This document shows, one piece after another, positions 25,897-35,448 of a stretch of 64,000 bases of DNA; position 1 is the first letter of the stretch, and every line of letters starts with the position of its first letter. The notes under the pieces were generated by a model, which saw only the letters and a list, made by a program, of their open reading frames with translations, was not told the origin of the DNA and did no database searches. The stretch spans positions 99,258-163,257 of the forward strand of contig JAUIFJ010000006.1 in the NCBI GenBank assembly GCA_030429345.1, in the 5' to 3' direction. A program made the translations under genes and the position numbers. This DNA comes from a bacterium (GTDB lineage: Bacteria; CAIWAD01).

Positions 25897-25924
25897 TATA
25901 TAGAGCACGCATCTAGATCTTCAA
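25897..25924 (-). promoter_or_regulatory. Candidate promoter of the FGE-sulfatase protein gene
   Basis: On the minus strand: TTGAAG, 16-nt spacer, TATATA. The -10 matches 5 of 6. It lies about 65 bp upstream of the ATG and directly before the conserved leader block; the beta-helix gene has the same arrangement, which supports it as a real promoter. Confidence 0.6.
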
Positions 25925-26035
25925 ACTAGCTTTGACTACTACACCTACTTCATCCAGGACTGGGTGGACGAAGGCCTTGCATCTACTTGGTGCAAGTGGG
26001 TGAAGTAGTCTGGATCTGCAGTTTCGGTTGGCAAT

Positions 26036-27742
26036 TCACCGAGGATCGACCCCTCCTGCAACTGCCCGACCTCGCAATATCGCGTTCACACCACTAAAGC
26101 TCATACCTGGCTCTAGATCCTCTACTCTACCAGCAATGTCCACCCACGCCTCTACTCGATAGTTGATCAAGTCCGAGAACTGCGCCGCCCTGAAGTGCTC
26201 AAACTCCGTCCCGGGCACTGCGAAGAGGTAGAACCAGTAATCCTCGACATAGGGATCCAGCTCGTTGTAAAAGACCAGGTAGATGTCCGGGGTCACCGGG
26301 TTGCCATAGATCGTCGAGTCAACGGGCGACCAGTTGAGCATGGCGGACTGGTCTTCCTCGATTGCGACGGTCAAGTCCGTGACCGCTGCAGGAATGGGGC
26401 CGGATTCACCGACCAGGGGAACGACATGGTGTCGTGGGTCTTCGGTGTTGCTGATCTCTGTGTCAGCCCAGATGTGGAGGGTGTCTTGGAAGAGGCCTTG
26501 GGATTGGGGGTCGAATGTCAGGTTGAAAAATCCCGATTGAAATCCAGCGCCGATGGAGTCTGTAAATGTACCTAGAATGAACTCCATCAGAGTCGTACTT
26601 GCGCTGTCTACAGAAACACCCGCGCATGCGGACTTGAACTCGACAGCAAGCTGGGCTGTGTAGCCGGGCTCTGTAACTACGACAGCCTCTTCTGGGATAC
26701 TGACCTGATCGCCTTGGCAATAGAATAGGGCACCCATGTCTGCAATGGTGCCGTCTGGATCGAGTGGGCTACTAGGATCGCCAGCGTCTATGCATGGCGA
26801 ACTCGACAGCAAACTATAATCTTCGCCAAAGGAAGGCGAATCTGAAATGTTACCATTCCTCCAGTATAAATCGCTGCTAATGTTATCCACTTCAACTCCA
26901 TCGGCGCCCTGCTCAATGCAAGAGTAATCAATTGTTAGCGTATTCCGAACAAAGGCATCCTCACTAACCAAGCGTATGGGGACGGCATAGTAATTGTAAA
27001 TGTTATTAAACAGAATCGAGTTATGAATGGTCAGGTGTGATGCGTTCGAAACGCGCACAAGGCTGCTAGTATAGTGCGTACCTTCAATTTCAAAACCAGC
27101 AATCGTACAATTTTGTAGCAATACTTCCGAAGCATCCAAATGAATGGCATCTACAAAAACGCTGGGCTGCTGAGTCTGAATATGGAGCACATCGAAAAAA
27201 TCAGCATACGAGTACAAAATACTTAGTCTCTCTCTCAAATTAACGAATTGCACATTCGAAAATCGAACATCATTACAGTAATGAATGCGTATAGAATTTT
27301 CAGAAAAATAACATTCATTAACTTCAAGACTATAGAGATTAACAAAATCAACGTCGAAGGAGAACTCAAATCGGCAATGTTGAATCTCAACTCTAGCTTC
27401 ACGGTTTGGAAACTTTATACCGCGATTGTAAAAGTTTATGCCACGTATTCTAGTTACTAGCGAGTCATCAGGAGTAAAGACTATATCATGAACCCCTGAG
27501 ACACTACAACCTTGGCTCCAACTAGATTCTCCAGATAATACCGACGCTGCAAGCAGTGTTATAGATCGCGGCACATGTATCGGTGTGTCAATAACATGCT
27601 CTTGCTCTGCCAAAGAGATAGTATCGCCAATCGCAGATATTGAAACAGCATTCTCAAGAGACTCTTGATCCCCAGGCACATGAATAACAGCAGCCCGAAC
27701 CATCGAGACGCCTAGCATAAGAAGAAAGGTGATCTGGAGCAT
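26036..27742 (-). CDS. Secreted right-handed beta-helix protein
   Basis: The 568-residue product has a signal peptide (MLQITFLLMLGVSMVRAA). The mature start (VIHVPGDQESLENAVSISAIGDTISL) is the classic opening of extracellular parallel beta-helix repeat proteins, and repeats follow to about residue 320 (VLLQNCTIAGFEIEG, LTIHNSILFNN, SCIEQGADGVEVDNIS, PCIDAGDPSSPLDPDG). The C-terminal part is fibronectin-like (AVTDLTVAIEEDQSAMLNWSPVD). GC is low. The shared promoter/leader suggests co-regulation with the FGE-sulfatase gene downstream on the same strand. Confidence 0.85.
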   Translation of the reverse strand: MLQITFLLMLGVSMVRAAVIHVPGDQESLENAVSISAIGDTISLAEQEHVIDTPIHVPRSITLLAASVLSGESSWSQGCSVSGVHDIVFTPDDSLVTRIRGINFYNRGIKFPNREARVEIQHCRFEFSFDVDFVNLYSLEVNECYFSENSIRIHYCNDVRFSNVQFVNLRERLSILYSYADFFDVLHIQTQQPSVFVDAIHLDASEVLLQNCTIAGFEIEGTHYTSSLVRVSNASHLTIHNSILFNNIYNYYAVPIRLVSEDAFVRNTLTIDYSCIEQGADGVEVDNISSDLYWRNGNISDSPSFGEDYSLLSSSPCIDAGDPSSPLDPDGTIADMGALFYCQGDQVSIPEEAVVVTEPGYTAQLAVEFKSACAGVSVDSASTTLMEFILGTFTDSIGAGFQSGFFNLTFDPQSQGLFQDTLHIWADTEISNTEDPRHHVVPLVGESGPIPAAVTDLTVAIEEDQSAMLNWSPVDSTIYGNPVTPDIYLVFYNELDPYVEDYWFYLFAVPGTEFEHFRAAQFSDLINYRVEAWVDIAGRVEDLEPGMSFSGVNAILRGRAVAGGVDPR

Positions 27743-27772
27743 GGGGACATCCTCAACAAGGTATATGGGTAA

Positions 27773-27806
27773 TCCGAACAGTATGAACTTCTAAGCTGAC
27801 ATGCAC
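27773..27806 (-). repeat. Leader repeat, copy B (before the beta-helix protein)
   Basis: Identical over 34 bp to copy A; similarity continues with a few changes through the promoter region to about 27840. Confidence 0.85.
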
Positions 27807-27835
27807 GATATAGATCTTGCATCTAGAATTGCCAA
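27807..27835 (-). promoter_or_regulatory. Candidate promoter of the beta-helix protein gene
   Basis: On the minus strand: TTGGCA, 17-nt spacer, TATATC. The hexamers match consensus at 5 and 4 of 6 positions, the spacing is ideal, and the position relative to the leader repeat matches the other copy. Confidence 0.6.
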
Positions 27836-27854
27836 CCAGCTTAGACGACTTCCC

Positions 27855-28433
27855 CTACTTCTTCCAAAAATCCCGCCCAAAAATCACCAGCACCGTATAA
27901 ATCTCCAGCCTGCCCAGCAGCATACAAGCGATCAGCGCCGCCTTCCCCAGGGGATGTATCCCCGCGAAATTTCCCGCCGGGCCGACGCTGTCCAGGCCGG
28001 GGCCGATGTTCGAGAGGCAGGCGATCGTCGCCGAAAGGGAGGTTTCCATGCCGTGTCCCAGGGCCGCCAGCAGCAGCATGGTGAAGGCGATGATCCCCAG
28101 GTAGAGCACCAGGAAGCCCGCGATGTTGAGCACCATTTCCGGGGGGATGACGCGGTCGCCGACGCGTACCGGAAAGATGGCTCGGGGGTGGAGCATCTTG
28201 CGCAGGCTTTGGTGGGCCAGGCTGATCAGCACTTTCAGGCGCACCACCTTGAAGCCGCCGGCCGTGGATCCCGCCATGCCGCCGACGACCATCAGGCAGA
28301 GGATCACCATGTGAGCCAGCGGGTGCCAGAGGTTGTAGTCCGTGGTGGCGTAGCCCGTGGAGGTGATGATCGAGGTCGACTGGAAGGCCGCGTCCTCCAG
28401 CGTAGGGAAGAACTCCATGCCGCCGTAGATCAC
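27855..28433 (-). pseudogene. Truncated trkH copy (C-terminal 192 codons)
   Basis: The frame from VIYGGMEFFP to IFGRDFWKK is nearly identical to the last 192 residues of the intact TrkH at 32604-34058, with only three amino-acid changes (A to T, and N-D to D-S), although roughly two dozen silent DNA changes are visible by eye. The 5' part, about 290 codons with the pore-forming first half, is missing. The break coincides with the terminus of an IS3-family element. The fragment could be translated from its first GTG but would lack most of the channel, so I call it a pseudogene. Confidence 0.9.
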
Positions 28434-29096
28434 TGAGAAGGTCCCACTTTGTTGGACAGCATTCTTCGATTCCCAAGTGGATCCCTGCCGTTTTTCTTCG
28501 CGCCGTCAGGCGCGTCTTCTTTGGGGCAATTGAAATCCCCCAATCAGTTCGCCGAGAGTCGCCCGCGGCGTTAGAAGAGAGCTTCGATTGCCTACTGAGT
28601 CTCGATTCCTGCAAGAGTGTGTGACAGCTTATGCCACACTCAAATGTTTTATGCTGTTAACATCCGCCGGCGGTTCGTTGTTTAGACTTTGGTGCGGACG
28701 ACGACCTTTGTAGAAGGCAATGTACGAGCCGATCTGCTGCCGTGCTTTCGCGGGGGATTCATAGCCACGCTGACAGATCTCCTCGTACTTCAGGGTCCGC
28801 CAGAAGCGCTCGATCACCACATTGTCCCGCCAGGCAACGCGTCCATCCATGCTGGCTCGAATGCCATGGGTCGTCAGAAGCCCCAGAAACTTCCCGGTTG
28901 TGAACTGGTTCCCCTGGTCCGTGGTGACAATCTCCGGTGTGCCATGGCGGGCGACCGCTTCTTCCAGCGCTTCGATGCAGAAGATTGTCTGCATCGTGTT
29001 CGACAAGCGCCAGGACAGGATCTTTCTGGAATGCCAGTCGATCACCGCCACGAGATACAGGAAGCCGTGCGCCATCGGAATGGTTGTGATATCCAC
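28434..29096 (-). mobile_element. IS3-family insertion sequence remnant
   Basis: The end at 28434 reads TGAGAAGGTCCCACTTTGTT followed by GGACA, starting with TG as IS3-family termini do and resembling their TTGGACA inner border. It directly abuts the broken trkH copy. About 190 bp of non-coding tail separate it from the transposase frame. Homology to the transposase begins abruptly near 29096, and no second terminal repeat was found in the following few kb, so more than half of the element is gone. The gap to 29401 shows nothing recognisable. Confidence 0.75.
28629..29096 (-). pseudogene. IS3-family OrfB transposase, N-terminally truncated
   Basis: The remaining part keeps the DDE integrase core: D in VDITTIPMAHGFLYLVAV, D in IVTTDQGNQFT and E in VIERFWRTLKYEE, then the family ending YKGRRPHQSLN. 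The usual N-terminal 100 or more residues are replaced by unrelated sequence upstream of VDITT, and orfA is absent. Small departures from consensus (SMDGRVAWRDN instead of SMDGKGRWMDN) fit decay. It cannot be active alone. Confidence 0.85.
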
Positions 29097-29401
29097 TGTA
29101 TTCGTTCCAGCGCAGAATTCAAACGCCAACTGCTGGTACGAAGGTTCGCCCAAGACATGGACTTGCCAGTAAGGACTGTCGATCGTGGGCCCAGGCAAGA
29201 AGCAATGCAAGGCAGTATCACATTAAAATCATTCAGAGCCGGTTGTATCAAAGAGTTCAACTCGCTAACACCGCCTTGCCAAACCAACCATGGACCAGGC
29301 TGCTCATTCACCAATCCACTGCTCCCGGGATACAGGAGCAGATCGGATCGATGCAGTTCATGACCTGTGGTACAACCTTCCCATCAGGCCTGGAGCCAGA
29401 A

Positions 29402-31783
29402 CTAGGGTTGTCCAGCCTGTACTTGCAGCGTACCGCTGAACAGAAGGCCGCTATTCTGGTTATTCACATTTGAAACATTGAAGTACAGCCAATTGGATCC
29501 GGGAAACAACATGCTGCCGACCTCAAGCGATAGATGGCTCTGGAAGGCTGGTCCACCACCTGGAGCACCTGGAAGCGGCATCATGTTCAGGTAAATCTCC
29601 TGGTTCTGCCCGAGACCCAGGCCATCTTTCGCTGCGTAATACAAGTCGAGTTGTGCGACATCGATGGGGTCGCTTGTTACCTCGAATTCTATGGCATAAA
29701 GTGCTGAATTGCCGCCAAAGAAGCCGGAATTCGTGACCCAGTGTGCAGTGCTGTCCGCCGGCAGGGCTTGCAGCCAATCAAATTCCGGAGAAATAATCGC
29801 TGCATCTGGACCGTTTCGAGCGTCACTGAAGTCACTGAAGGCAAAGCTATAGTTGAAGGGTCCTGCGGTTACATGGCTACGAAGACTTATCTGGGTGTCC
29901 CATCCGCCCACAGGTCCATTTCCGCTGTGAAAGGCAATTTCCTCAACAACAGTGTCAACACGCAGATCGTAGGCCCCATCCTCGTAGCGTCCGGTTACCA
30001 CGATCACATAGTCGCCTGCAGGCAGCGGGCACCCCTTTGCCCGGGCCGACCAGAAGCATTCACTGGAATACTCATCCCGGTCCTCATTGCCCCAGATCAG
30101 GTCATTGAGTGCGGGCATGACACCATGGTCAAGAAAAACCCCGATTGTCGAGTTGTGCCCGGTGGCGCAAAGCTCGATATCCAGCACAGCAGGCTCAGCC
30201 AGACTCAATTTGAACCAGTGGTCCGCCGCTACACTGCCTCCCGTATAGTGTTCATCCCAACTGCAGATCAAGTTGGAAGTATCTGAGAGGGCGATGGTGT
30301 TGAGGCAACCTTCCGTGCTGCCCGAGTAGGTGAAAGGCAGGGCATCGATCAAATGGGCTTCTTCGTACGTGCGCGGCCCGTCACAATTGGGATAGGGGTC
30401 GGGGCAGGGTGCTGTTGTATACGAGATGCCATAGTGAATGGGTGCAGCCGGATCACAGGGGATCTCCAGGTCAATAAACTGCTGAGACGCAACAAACAGG
30501 GCATACCTGTCCCAGATATAGTCCTGGTCTGCCGCAAGGCATGGAGTTGTGATTGTCACTGGATCAGATCCAGGCTGCGCATGAACCGTGCTGATGATTT
30601 CTTCGTCGCGACAATTGACATCATTGGAAGCAGCACGAATCAGATGTGCGGTCATCGGCATGATTTCACCCGGAACAAGTGTGATCGTAATCGTGGAATT
30701 CTCCTCAAGGACTATTTCGTACCAATCTGTATCACGCATCCCGGCATCTCTCCACATAGTACCACACACAAGCTGGCCTTCACTGATTTCCTCCATTGCG
30801 CCACTCTCGAGAGAACAACCACCATTCGTATCGGCACAGGGTGCTTCCTGCTCCAGGGAAAATTCCATGGTTTGGCAAACCGCGGACACTTTGTAGTACC
30901 GCTGCCCGGTGGTCGCAACACCAGCATCCAGATAGGTTGTCATACCTGCAGTTGAGGTTGAAAGCTCCGTGAATCCGCCATAGGCGTTCTCGGTGGATGA
31001 GTACACCTTGTAGTCCATTGCCTCGGCCAGCGGCGGCCAGCTAAGCAGGACATCCTCATCGACTCTGCTGATTGTCAAGTCAACGTTGGCGCAATCCGTC
31101 GAGAATGGGCATTCATCTGCAGGAACTGTGTATTGCTCGACGCAGATATCCAGTTCGAATTCGCTTGCACCTGTCATGAATACGGGAAGCATCACTGTCC
31201 GAGGGCCTGCTATGTTGCTCCAGCTCAGTGTGGGATTGCCATCCCCGCAGGTGCCCCACTCATCGACACCGATCAAGTAGTCCGGGCAATCGCTGCAGGA
31301 TCCATGAATGGTCGGGGCAATACTGGCGATTGCCGGAACTGTACCACAATAGGATACCTGCAGGTTGTTCCGGGTGTAGGGAAACTCGATCTCGTACCAG
31401 ATGCCGTTCCAGTCCAGCACTCCCGGGCAATCGAGTGTCGCACCGGCAATCGTTCCGGAAACATGTTGAGGACATGGACCACTGATGTATTCCGCGTTCT
31501 GACAATCGTCATTGACAGGTGGATCCTGCCGGAGACTGCCATCAAACTCGAGACCAGTCTGTGCCTTGTTGTCCACGGAACGGCGCAAGGTGTGATCTGC
31601 TGATTCCGGGCGTGTTTTCAGAAGAGAAACTGTTTTGTCAGGATTCGTTGTGGGCAAAGGAGCAGCAAGGACGCTGCTCAGCTCGTGGCCAACAACTCCG
31701 GTCCCGTCTACAGAAGTCGAGAAGTCAGCGGCAAGAACTGTGTTCAACCAGCAGCAACACGTGAAAACCAGAAACTTTTTCAT
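29402..31783 (-). CDS. Large secreted protein of unknown function
   Basis: The 793-residue product begins MKKFLVFTCCCWLNTVLA, a signal peptide, with GGGAGGAAGT just upstream fixing the start. It is cysteine-rich (DDCQNAEYISGPCPQ, ECPFSTDCAN, CADTNGGCSLES), has a fibronectin-III-like domain near residues 240-315 (VDLTISRVDEDVLLSWPPL), and repeated jelly-roll-like segments reminiscent of pre-peptidase C-terminal modules (DYVIVVTGRYEDGAYDLRV). No enzyme motif is seen, and no C-terminal sorting tail. It is in the island, with GC intermediate between the core and the lowest-GC genes. Confidence 0.8.
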   Translation of the reverse strand: MKKFLVFTCCCWLNTVLAADFSTSVDGTGVVGHELSSVLAAPLPTTNPDKTVSLLKTRPESADHTLRRSVDNKAQTGLEFDGSLRQDPPVNDDCQNAEYISGPCPQHVSGTIAGATLDCPGVLDWNGIWYEIEFPYTRNNLQVSYCGTVPAIASIAPTIHGSCSDCPDYLIGVDEWGTCGDGNPTLSWSNIAGPRTVMLPVFMTGASEFELDICVEQYTVPADECPFSTDCANVDLTISRVDEDVLLSWPPLAEAMDYKVYSSTENAYGGFTELSTSTAGMTTYLDAGVATTGQRYYKVSAVCQTMEFSLEQEAPCADTNGGCSLESGAMEEISEGQLVCGTMWRDAGMRDTDWYEIVLEENSTITITLVPGEIMPMTAHLIRAASNDVNCRDEEIISTVHAQPGSDPVTITTPCLAADQDYIWDRYALFVASQQFIDLEIPCDPAAPIHYGISYTTAPCPDPYPNCDGPRTYEEAHLIDALPFTYSGSTEGCLNTIALSDTSNLICSWDEHYTGGSVAADHWFKLSLAEPAVLDIELCATGHNSTIGVFLDHGVMPALNDLIWGNEDRDEYSSECFWSARAKGCPLPAGDYVIVVTGRYEDGAYDLRVDTVVEEIAFHSGNGPVGGWDTQISLRSHVTAGPFNYSFAFSDFSDARNGPDAAIISPEFDWLQALPADSTAHWVTNSGFFGGNSALYAIEFEVTSDPIDVAQLDLYYAAKDGLGLGQNQEIYLNMMPLPGAPGGGPAFQSHLSLEVGSMLFPGSNWLYFNVSNVNNQNSGLLFSGTLQVQAGQP

Positions 31784-32603
31784 ACTTCCTCCCGGAAACT
31801 GGCTGAACGCATAATGCAAGGTGGGAATTGTTCCCTCGGGCAGGCTGTCCGTTCCTGTCATCCTGACCGGGATTCAGCACAACTGTGTATTACAGGTGAT
31901 TGCATACGACTGTGTTGCGGACCAATTGCCTTCCAGAAGACACTTCTCGCATTGCGCAGAATCAAGCAGCAGGAGAGTGCAAATGTCAGACCAAAGAGGC
32001 ACCGGGGAAACAGAAGAACTTAGGCAACTGTATAACATGTACTTACCTTCAGATCAGATCCTGTATCCGTCAATCTCAGCGAGTACAACTCAACTCGAAT
32101 TGCTCGAATTCCGGCACAGCCTGGAGTAAGCATTCCAGCAGGAAGAGAGATTAGCAATTCATCCGAGAGAGATTCTGCACATCATTGCGCGGATTCTCTG
32201 AATTACCATGCACTTGTTCGTGATGTTTCACTTGAGTACTCACTCAGCAGAGCTATCAGTGAACAATGCCCTGACAAGGAAGTTCTGGCCAAGCAGGGTT
32301 CCCTGCTACGCCGCCTATGAACCAAAGTTCAGGCAGCTTGCTCTGTACTCCTACCCTGGCACAATCGAGTTCTCTGAGCATGTTCGCCCACCTGGAGAAT
32401 CTCTTCTTCCGGAAGAAGCTGAATTCCGCTGATTCATGGCGATCACACTTTTGGTATTTATCCCGATTGATTCTCGCTTGAAGCATTTGGCAGTTAAGGC
32501 GACTTTCTTGGGAAGCATACTGTTGTGCTACCGGAAGCTTCCCTATTCAAGCGACCATTCAGGGATAGAGCTTCTGTAGACAAACTGGGTTGACCAACTC
32601 CCC
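31784..32603. other. 820-bp stretch without a supported gene
   Basis: Several short open frames occur on both strands but none has a recognisable product, a good ribosome binding site or high-GC third positions. Base composition is lower in GC than the core. It separates the secreted-protein gene from trkH and is part of the island. I see no terminator, repeat or RNA gene in it. Confidence 0.5.
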
Positions 32604-34058
32604 CTACTTCTTCCAGAAATCCCTGCCAAAAATCACCAGCACCGTATAAATCTCCAGCCTGCCCAGCAGCATGCAGGCAATCAGCGCCGCCTTCCCCAGG
32701 GGATGTATCCCCGCGAAATTTCCCGCCGGGCCCACATCGTTCAGGCCGGGGCCGATGTTCGAGAGGCAGGCGATCGTCGCCGAGAGCGAGGTCTCCATGC
32801 CGTGTCCCAGGGCCGCCAGCAGCAGCATGGTGAAGGCGATGATCCCCAGGTAGAGCACCAGGAAACCCGCTATGTTGAGCACCATTTCCGGGGGGATGAC
32901 GCGGTCCCCGACGCGTACCGGGAAGATGGCGCGGGGGTGGAGCATCTTGCGCAGACTCTGGTGGGCCAGGCTGATCAGCACTTTCAGGCGCACCACCTTG
33001 AAGCCGCCCGCCGTGGATCCCGCCATGCCGCCGACGACCATCAGGCAGAGGATCACCATGTGTGCCAGCGGGTGCCAGAGGTTGTAGTCCGTCGTGGCAT
33101 AGCCCGTGGAGGTGATGATCGAGGTCGACTGGAAGGCCGCGTCCTCCAGCGCCGGGAAGAACTCCATGCCGCCGTAGATCACTTCCATCATCGTGATCGC
33201 GACGATGGCGCCCAGGGTCAGGCCCGTATACAGCTTCAATTCCCCGTCGCGGAAGACATCCTGCCAGCGCTTCTGGTAAAGGCGGAAATGCAGCGTGTAG
33301 TTGATGCCCGTAATGAACATGAAGAGCGTTCCCGCGTAGTGCAGGAAGGAACTGTCCCAGGCTCCGAAACTGGCGTCCTGCGTGCTGAAGCCGCCGCTGG
33401 CCATGGTGGTGAAAGCGTGCGCGCTGGCATCGTAGAAGCTCATGCCGCCGATCCAGTAGACGAGCATGTTGAGCGAGGTCAGCAGAATGTAGATCCGCCA
33501 GAGCAGCTTGGCCGTGTCCTTTAGTCGCGGGGTGATCTTCTCGCTGCTCGGCCCGGGCGTCTCGGCCTTGAAGAGGTGCATGCCGCCGACGCCCAGCATG
33601 GGCAGGATGGACAGGCCGAAGAGCACGATGCCCAGTCCGCCGATCCACTGCATGAACATGCGCCAGTAGGCAATGCCCGCCGTCAGTTCGCTCGGCTTGT
33701 GCAGGATCGAGCTGCCCGTCGTGGTGAAGCCGCTGACGCTTTCGAAAACGGAATCGAGCAGGCCCGGAAACTGGCCGCTGAAGTAGAAGGGCAAGGCGCC
33801 GCAGAGCGACATCAAGAGCCAGCCCGCGGTGACGACGACGAAGCCTTCGCGGACCGTCAGTTCGCCGCGCTGCCGCTGGAAGACAGGCAGGAAGGCCAGC
33901 AGCGAGCCCAGCGCCAGGGTCACTCCCAGGCCCAGGCCGAGCGCCGCGCTGTCCCCTTCGGCGTAGATGAAGCTCACGGCCAGGGGCATCAGCATCGATA
34001 CGCCCATCAGCAGGAGCAGCCAGCCGAGGATGCGTGTGACACGTGCGCCGTTCACCAT
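32604..34058 (-). CDS. trkH: Trk-type potassium uptake membrane subunit
   Basis: TrkH forms the K+-conducting channel that works with the TrkA gating ring. The 484-residue protein has the four-fold membrane-pore-membrane plan; filter-region segments are visible as SGFTTTGSS, AFTTMASGGFST, STSIITSTGYATTDY and ACLSNIGPGL. Length is normal. It lies 43 bp after trkA on the same strand. Its last 192 codons are duplicated at 27855-28433. Confidence 0.95.
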   Translation of the reverse strand: MVNGARVTRILGWLLLLMGVSMLMPLAVSFIYAEGDSAALGLGLGVTLALGSLLAFLPVFQRQRGELTVREGFVVVTAGWLLMSLCGALPFYFSGQFPGLLDSVFESVSGFTTTGSSILHKPSELTAGIAYWRMFMQWIGGLGIVLFGLSILPMLGVGGMHLFKAETPGPSSEKITPRLKDTAKLLWRIYILLTSLNMLVYWIGGMSFYDASAHAFTTMASGGFSTQDASFGAWDSSFLHYAGTLFMFITGINYTLHFRLYQKRWQDVFRDGELKLYTGLTLGAIVAITMMEVIYGGMEFFPALEDAAFQSTSIITSTGYATTDYNLWHPLAHMVILCLMVVGGMAGSTAGGFKVVRLKVLISLAHQSLRKMLHPRAIFPVRVGDRVIPPEMVLNIAGFLVLYLGIIAFTMLLLAALGHGMETSLSATIACLSNIGPGLNDVGPAGNFAGIHPLGKAALIACMLLGRLEIYTVLVIFGRDFWKK

Positions 34059-34101
34059 GGACGGGCTGTCTCACGGGCCTGGGGGCCGCCGTCTGTGCCG
34101 C

Positions 34102-35448
34102 TCAGGCGAAGCACTTTTCCACTTCCTGTTGCCGTTCGTCCAGGGTGACGACGGTCACCAGGTCGCCGGCCTCCAGGCGGCTGTCGCCGATGGGCACGAA
34201 GGCTCCGTCCTCGCGCTGGATGGCGGCGAGCACGCAGTCCTTCGGCAGGCTGAGGTGACTCACGGTCTTGCCCGCGTGGCGGCTCTTCTTGCCCAGGTCG
34301 AAAACGATCACGTTGACGCCCGCGCCGGGCAGCTGCACCTGCTGGCGCATGCGGCCGCGCTTGACGTGCTTCAGGATCTCCTGGGCCGTGATGATGCGCT
34401 TGTTGATGCCGATGTCCAGGCCGATGGTCTTGACGATCGGCATGTACTCGGCCTTCTGGATCATCGTCATCGTGCGCTTGACGCCCAGGTGCTTGGCCAC
34501 CAGGCTGGTGATGATGTTCTTCTCTTCCTCTTCCGTCAGCGCCAGGAAGGTGTCCATGTCGCCCAGGCTTTCCTGGGCCATGGCGTCGATCTCCTTGCCG
34601 CCCGACTCGAGCACCATCACGCCGCGGCCCAGCTCCTCGGCCACCTGCTGCGCCGGGCGCTCGTGTTCGCCGGGAGTCTGGAAGATCTTGATGTTGAGGC
34701 CCTTGATCTCGCTCAGCGACTGGGCCGCCTGCAGGGCGATCGGGGTGGTGCCGAGGATCATCACGTCGTGGCTGCTGCCGTCGTGCACGCCGCTGGCGCG
34801 GATCAGCTCGACGGTCTGCGAGCCGCTGACGGCGAAGGTCACCGTGTCCCCTTCGCGGGTCTCGGCATTGCCGGCGGGAATCGAGCTGATGCCGTCGCGC
34901 AGGACGGCGACGACGCGAAAGCTGATGTGAGACAACTTCTTCGCGCTGCTCGCCAGGTTGGCCCCGTCGAAGACCGAGCCCTTCTGCACGGTCAGCGAGA
35001 TCAGGCGGATCCGCCCTCCGGCGATGCGCTGGAAATCCTTCAGCCCGCTGTGCATCACGAGCTCGACGATGGCGCGGCTGCTCTCCCGCTCGGGATTGAC
35101 GCAGACATCGGCCAGGCCCATCTCGAGCACCTCGCGGGCGAACTCGTCGTTGCGGATGCGCGCGATGCGCTTCTTGACCTCCAGCTTGGCGGCCACGCTG
35201 CAGGAAAGGGCGTTGATCTCGTCGATGCTGGTCGCGGCAATGAAGTAGTCCGCGCCCTTGACATTGGCGCCCTGCAACACGGACAGGCTGGTCGCGCTGC
35301 CCTCGTGCGCCGCCAGGTCGAGGCGCTCGCTCAGGGCCTCCAGGCGCTCGCGGTCGATGTCGACCAGGATCAGCTCGTTCTCGTCGCGGCAGAGGTACTG
35401 GGCCAGGTAGCCGCCCACATCGCCGCCGCCGATGATCACGATCTTCAC
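34102..35448 (-). CDS. trkA: Trk potassium transporter NAD-binding subunit
   Basis: TrkA is the cytosolic ring that gates TrkH. The 448-residue protein carries two tandem RCK units: the first opens with MKIVIIGGGDVGGYLAQYL and an acidic strand-2 end (LILVDIDRERL), the second near residue 230 (DVMILGTTPIALQAAQSL), each followed by a TrkA-C domain (VRLISLTVQKGSVFDG; LSLPKDCVLAAIQRED). The start is GTG and overlaps the stop of the upstream 148-residue gene by GTGA. Confidence 0.95.
   Translation of the reverse strand: MKIVIIGGGDVGGYLAQYLCRDENELILVDIDRERLEALSERLDLAAHEGSATSLSVLQGANVKGADYFIAATSIDEINALSCSVAAKLEVKKRIARIRNDEFAREVLEMGLADVCVNPERESSRAIVELVMHSGLKDFQRIAGGRIRLISLTVQKGSVFDGANLASSAKKLSHISFRVVAVLRDGISSIPAGNAETREGDTVTFAVSGSQTVELIRASGVHDGSSHDVMILGTTPIALQAAQSLSEIKGLNIKIFQTPGEHERPAQQVAEELGRGVMVLESGGKEIDAMAQESLGDMDTFLALTEEEEKNIITSLVAKHLGVKRTMTMIQKAEYMPIVKTIGLDIGINKRIITAQEILKHVKRGRMRQQVQLPGAGVNVIVFDLGKKSRHAGKTVSHLSLPKDCVLAAIQREDGAFVPIGDSRLEAGDLVTVVTLDERQQEVEKCFA

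Noticed and set aside
32256-32486. A 76-codon minus-strand frame upstream of trkH
   Set aside because: No recognisable domain or start signal; composition does not look coding.
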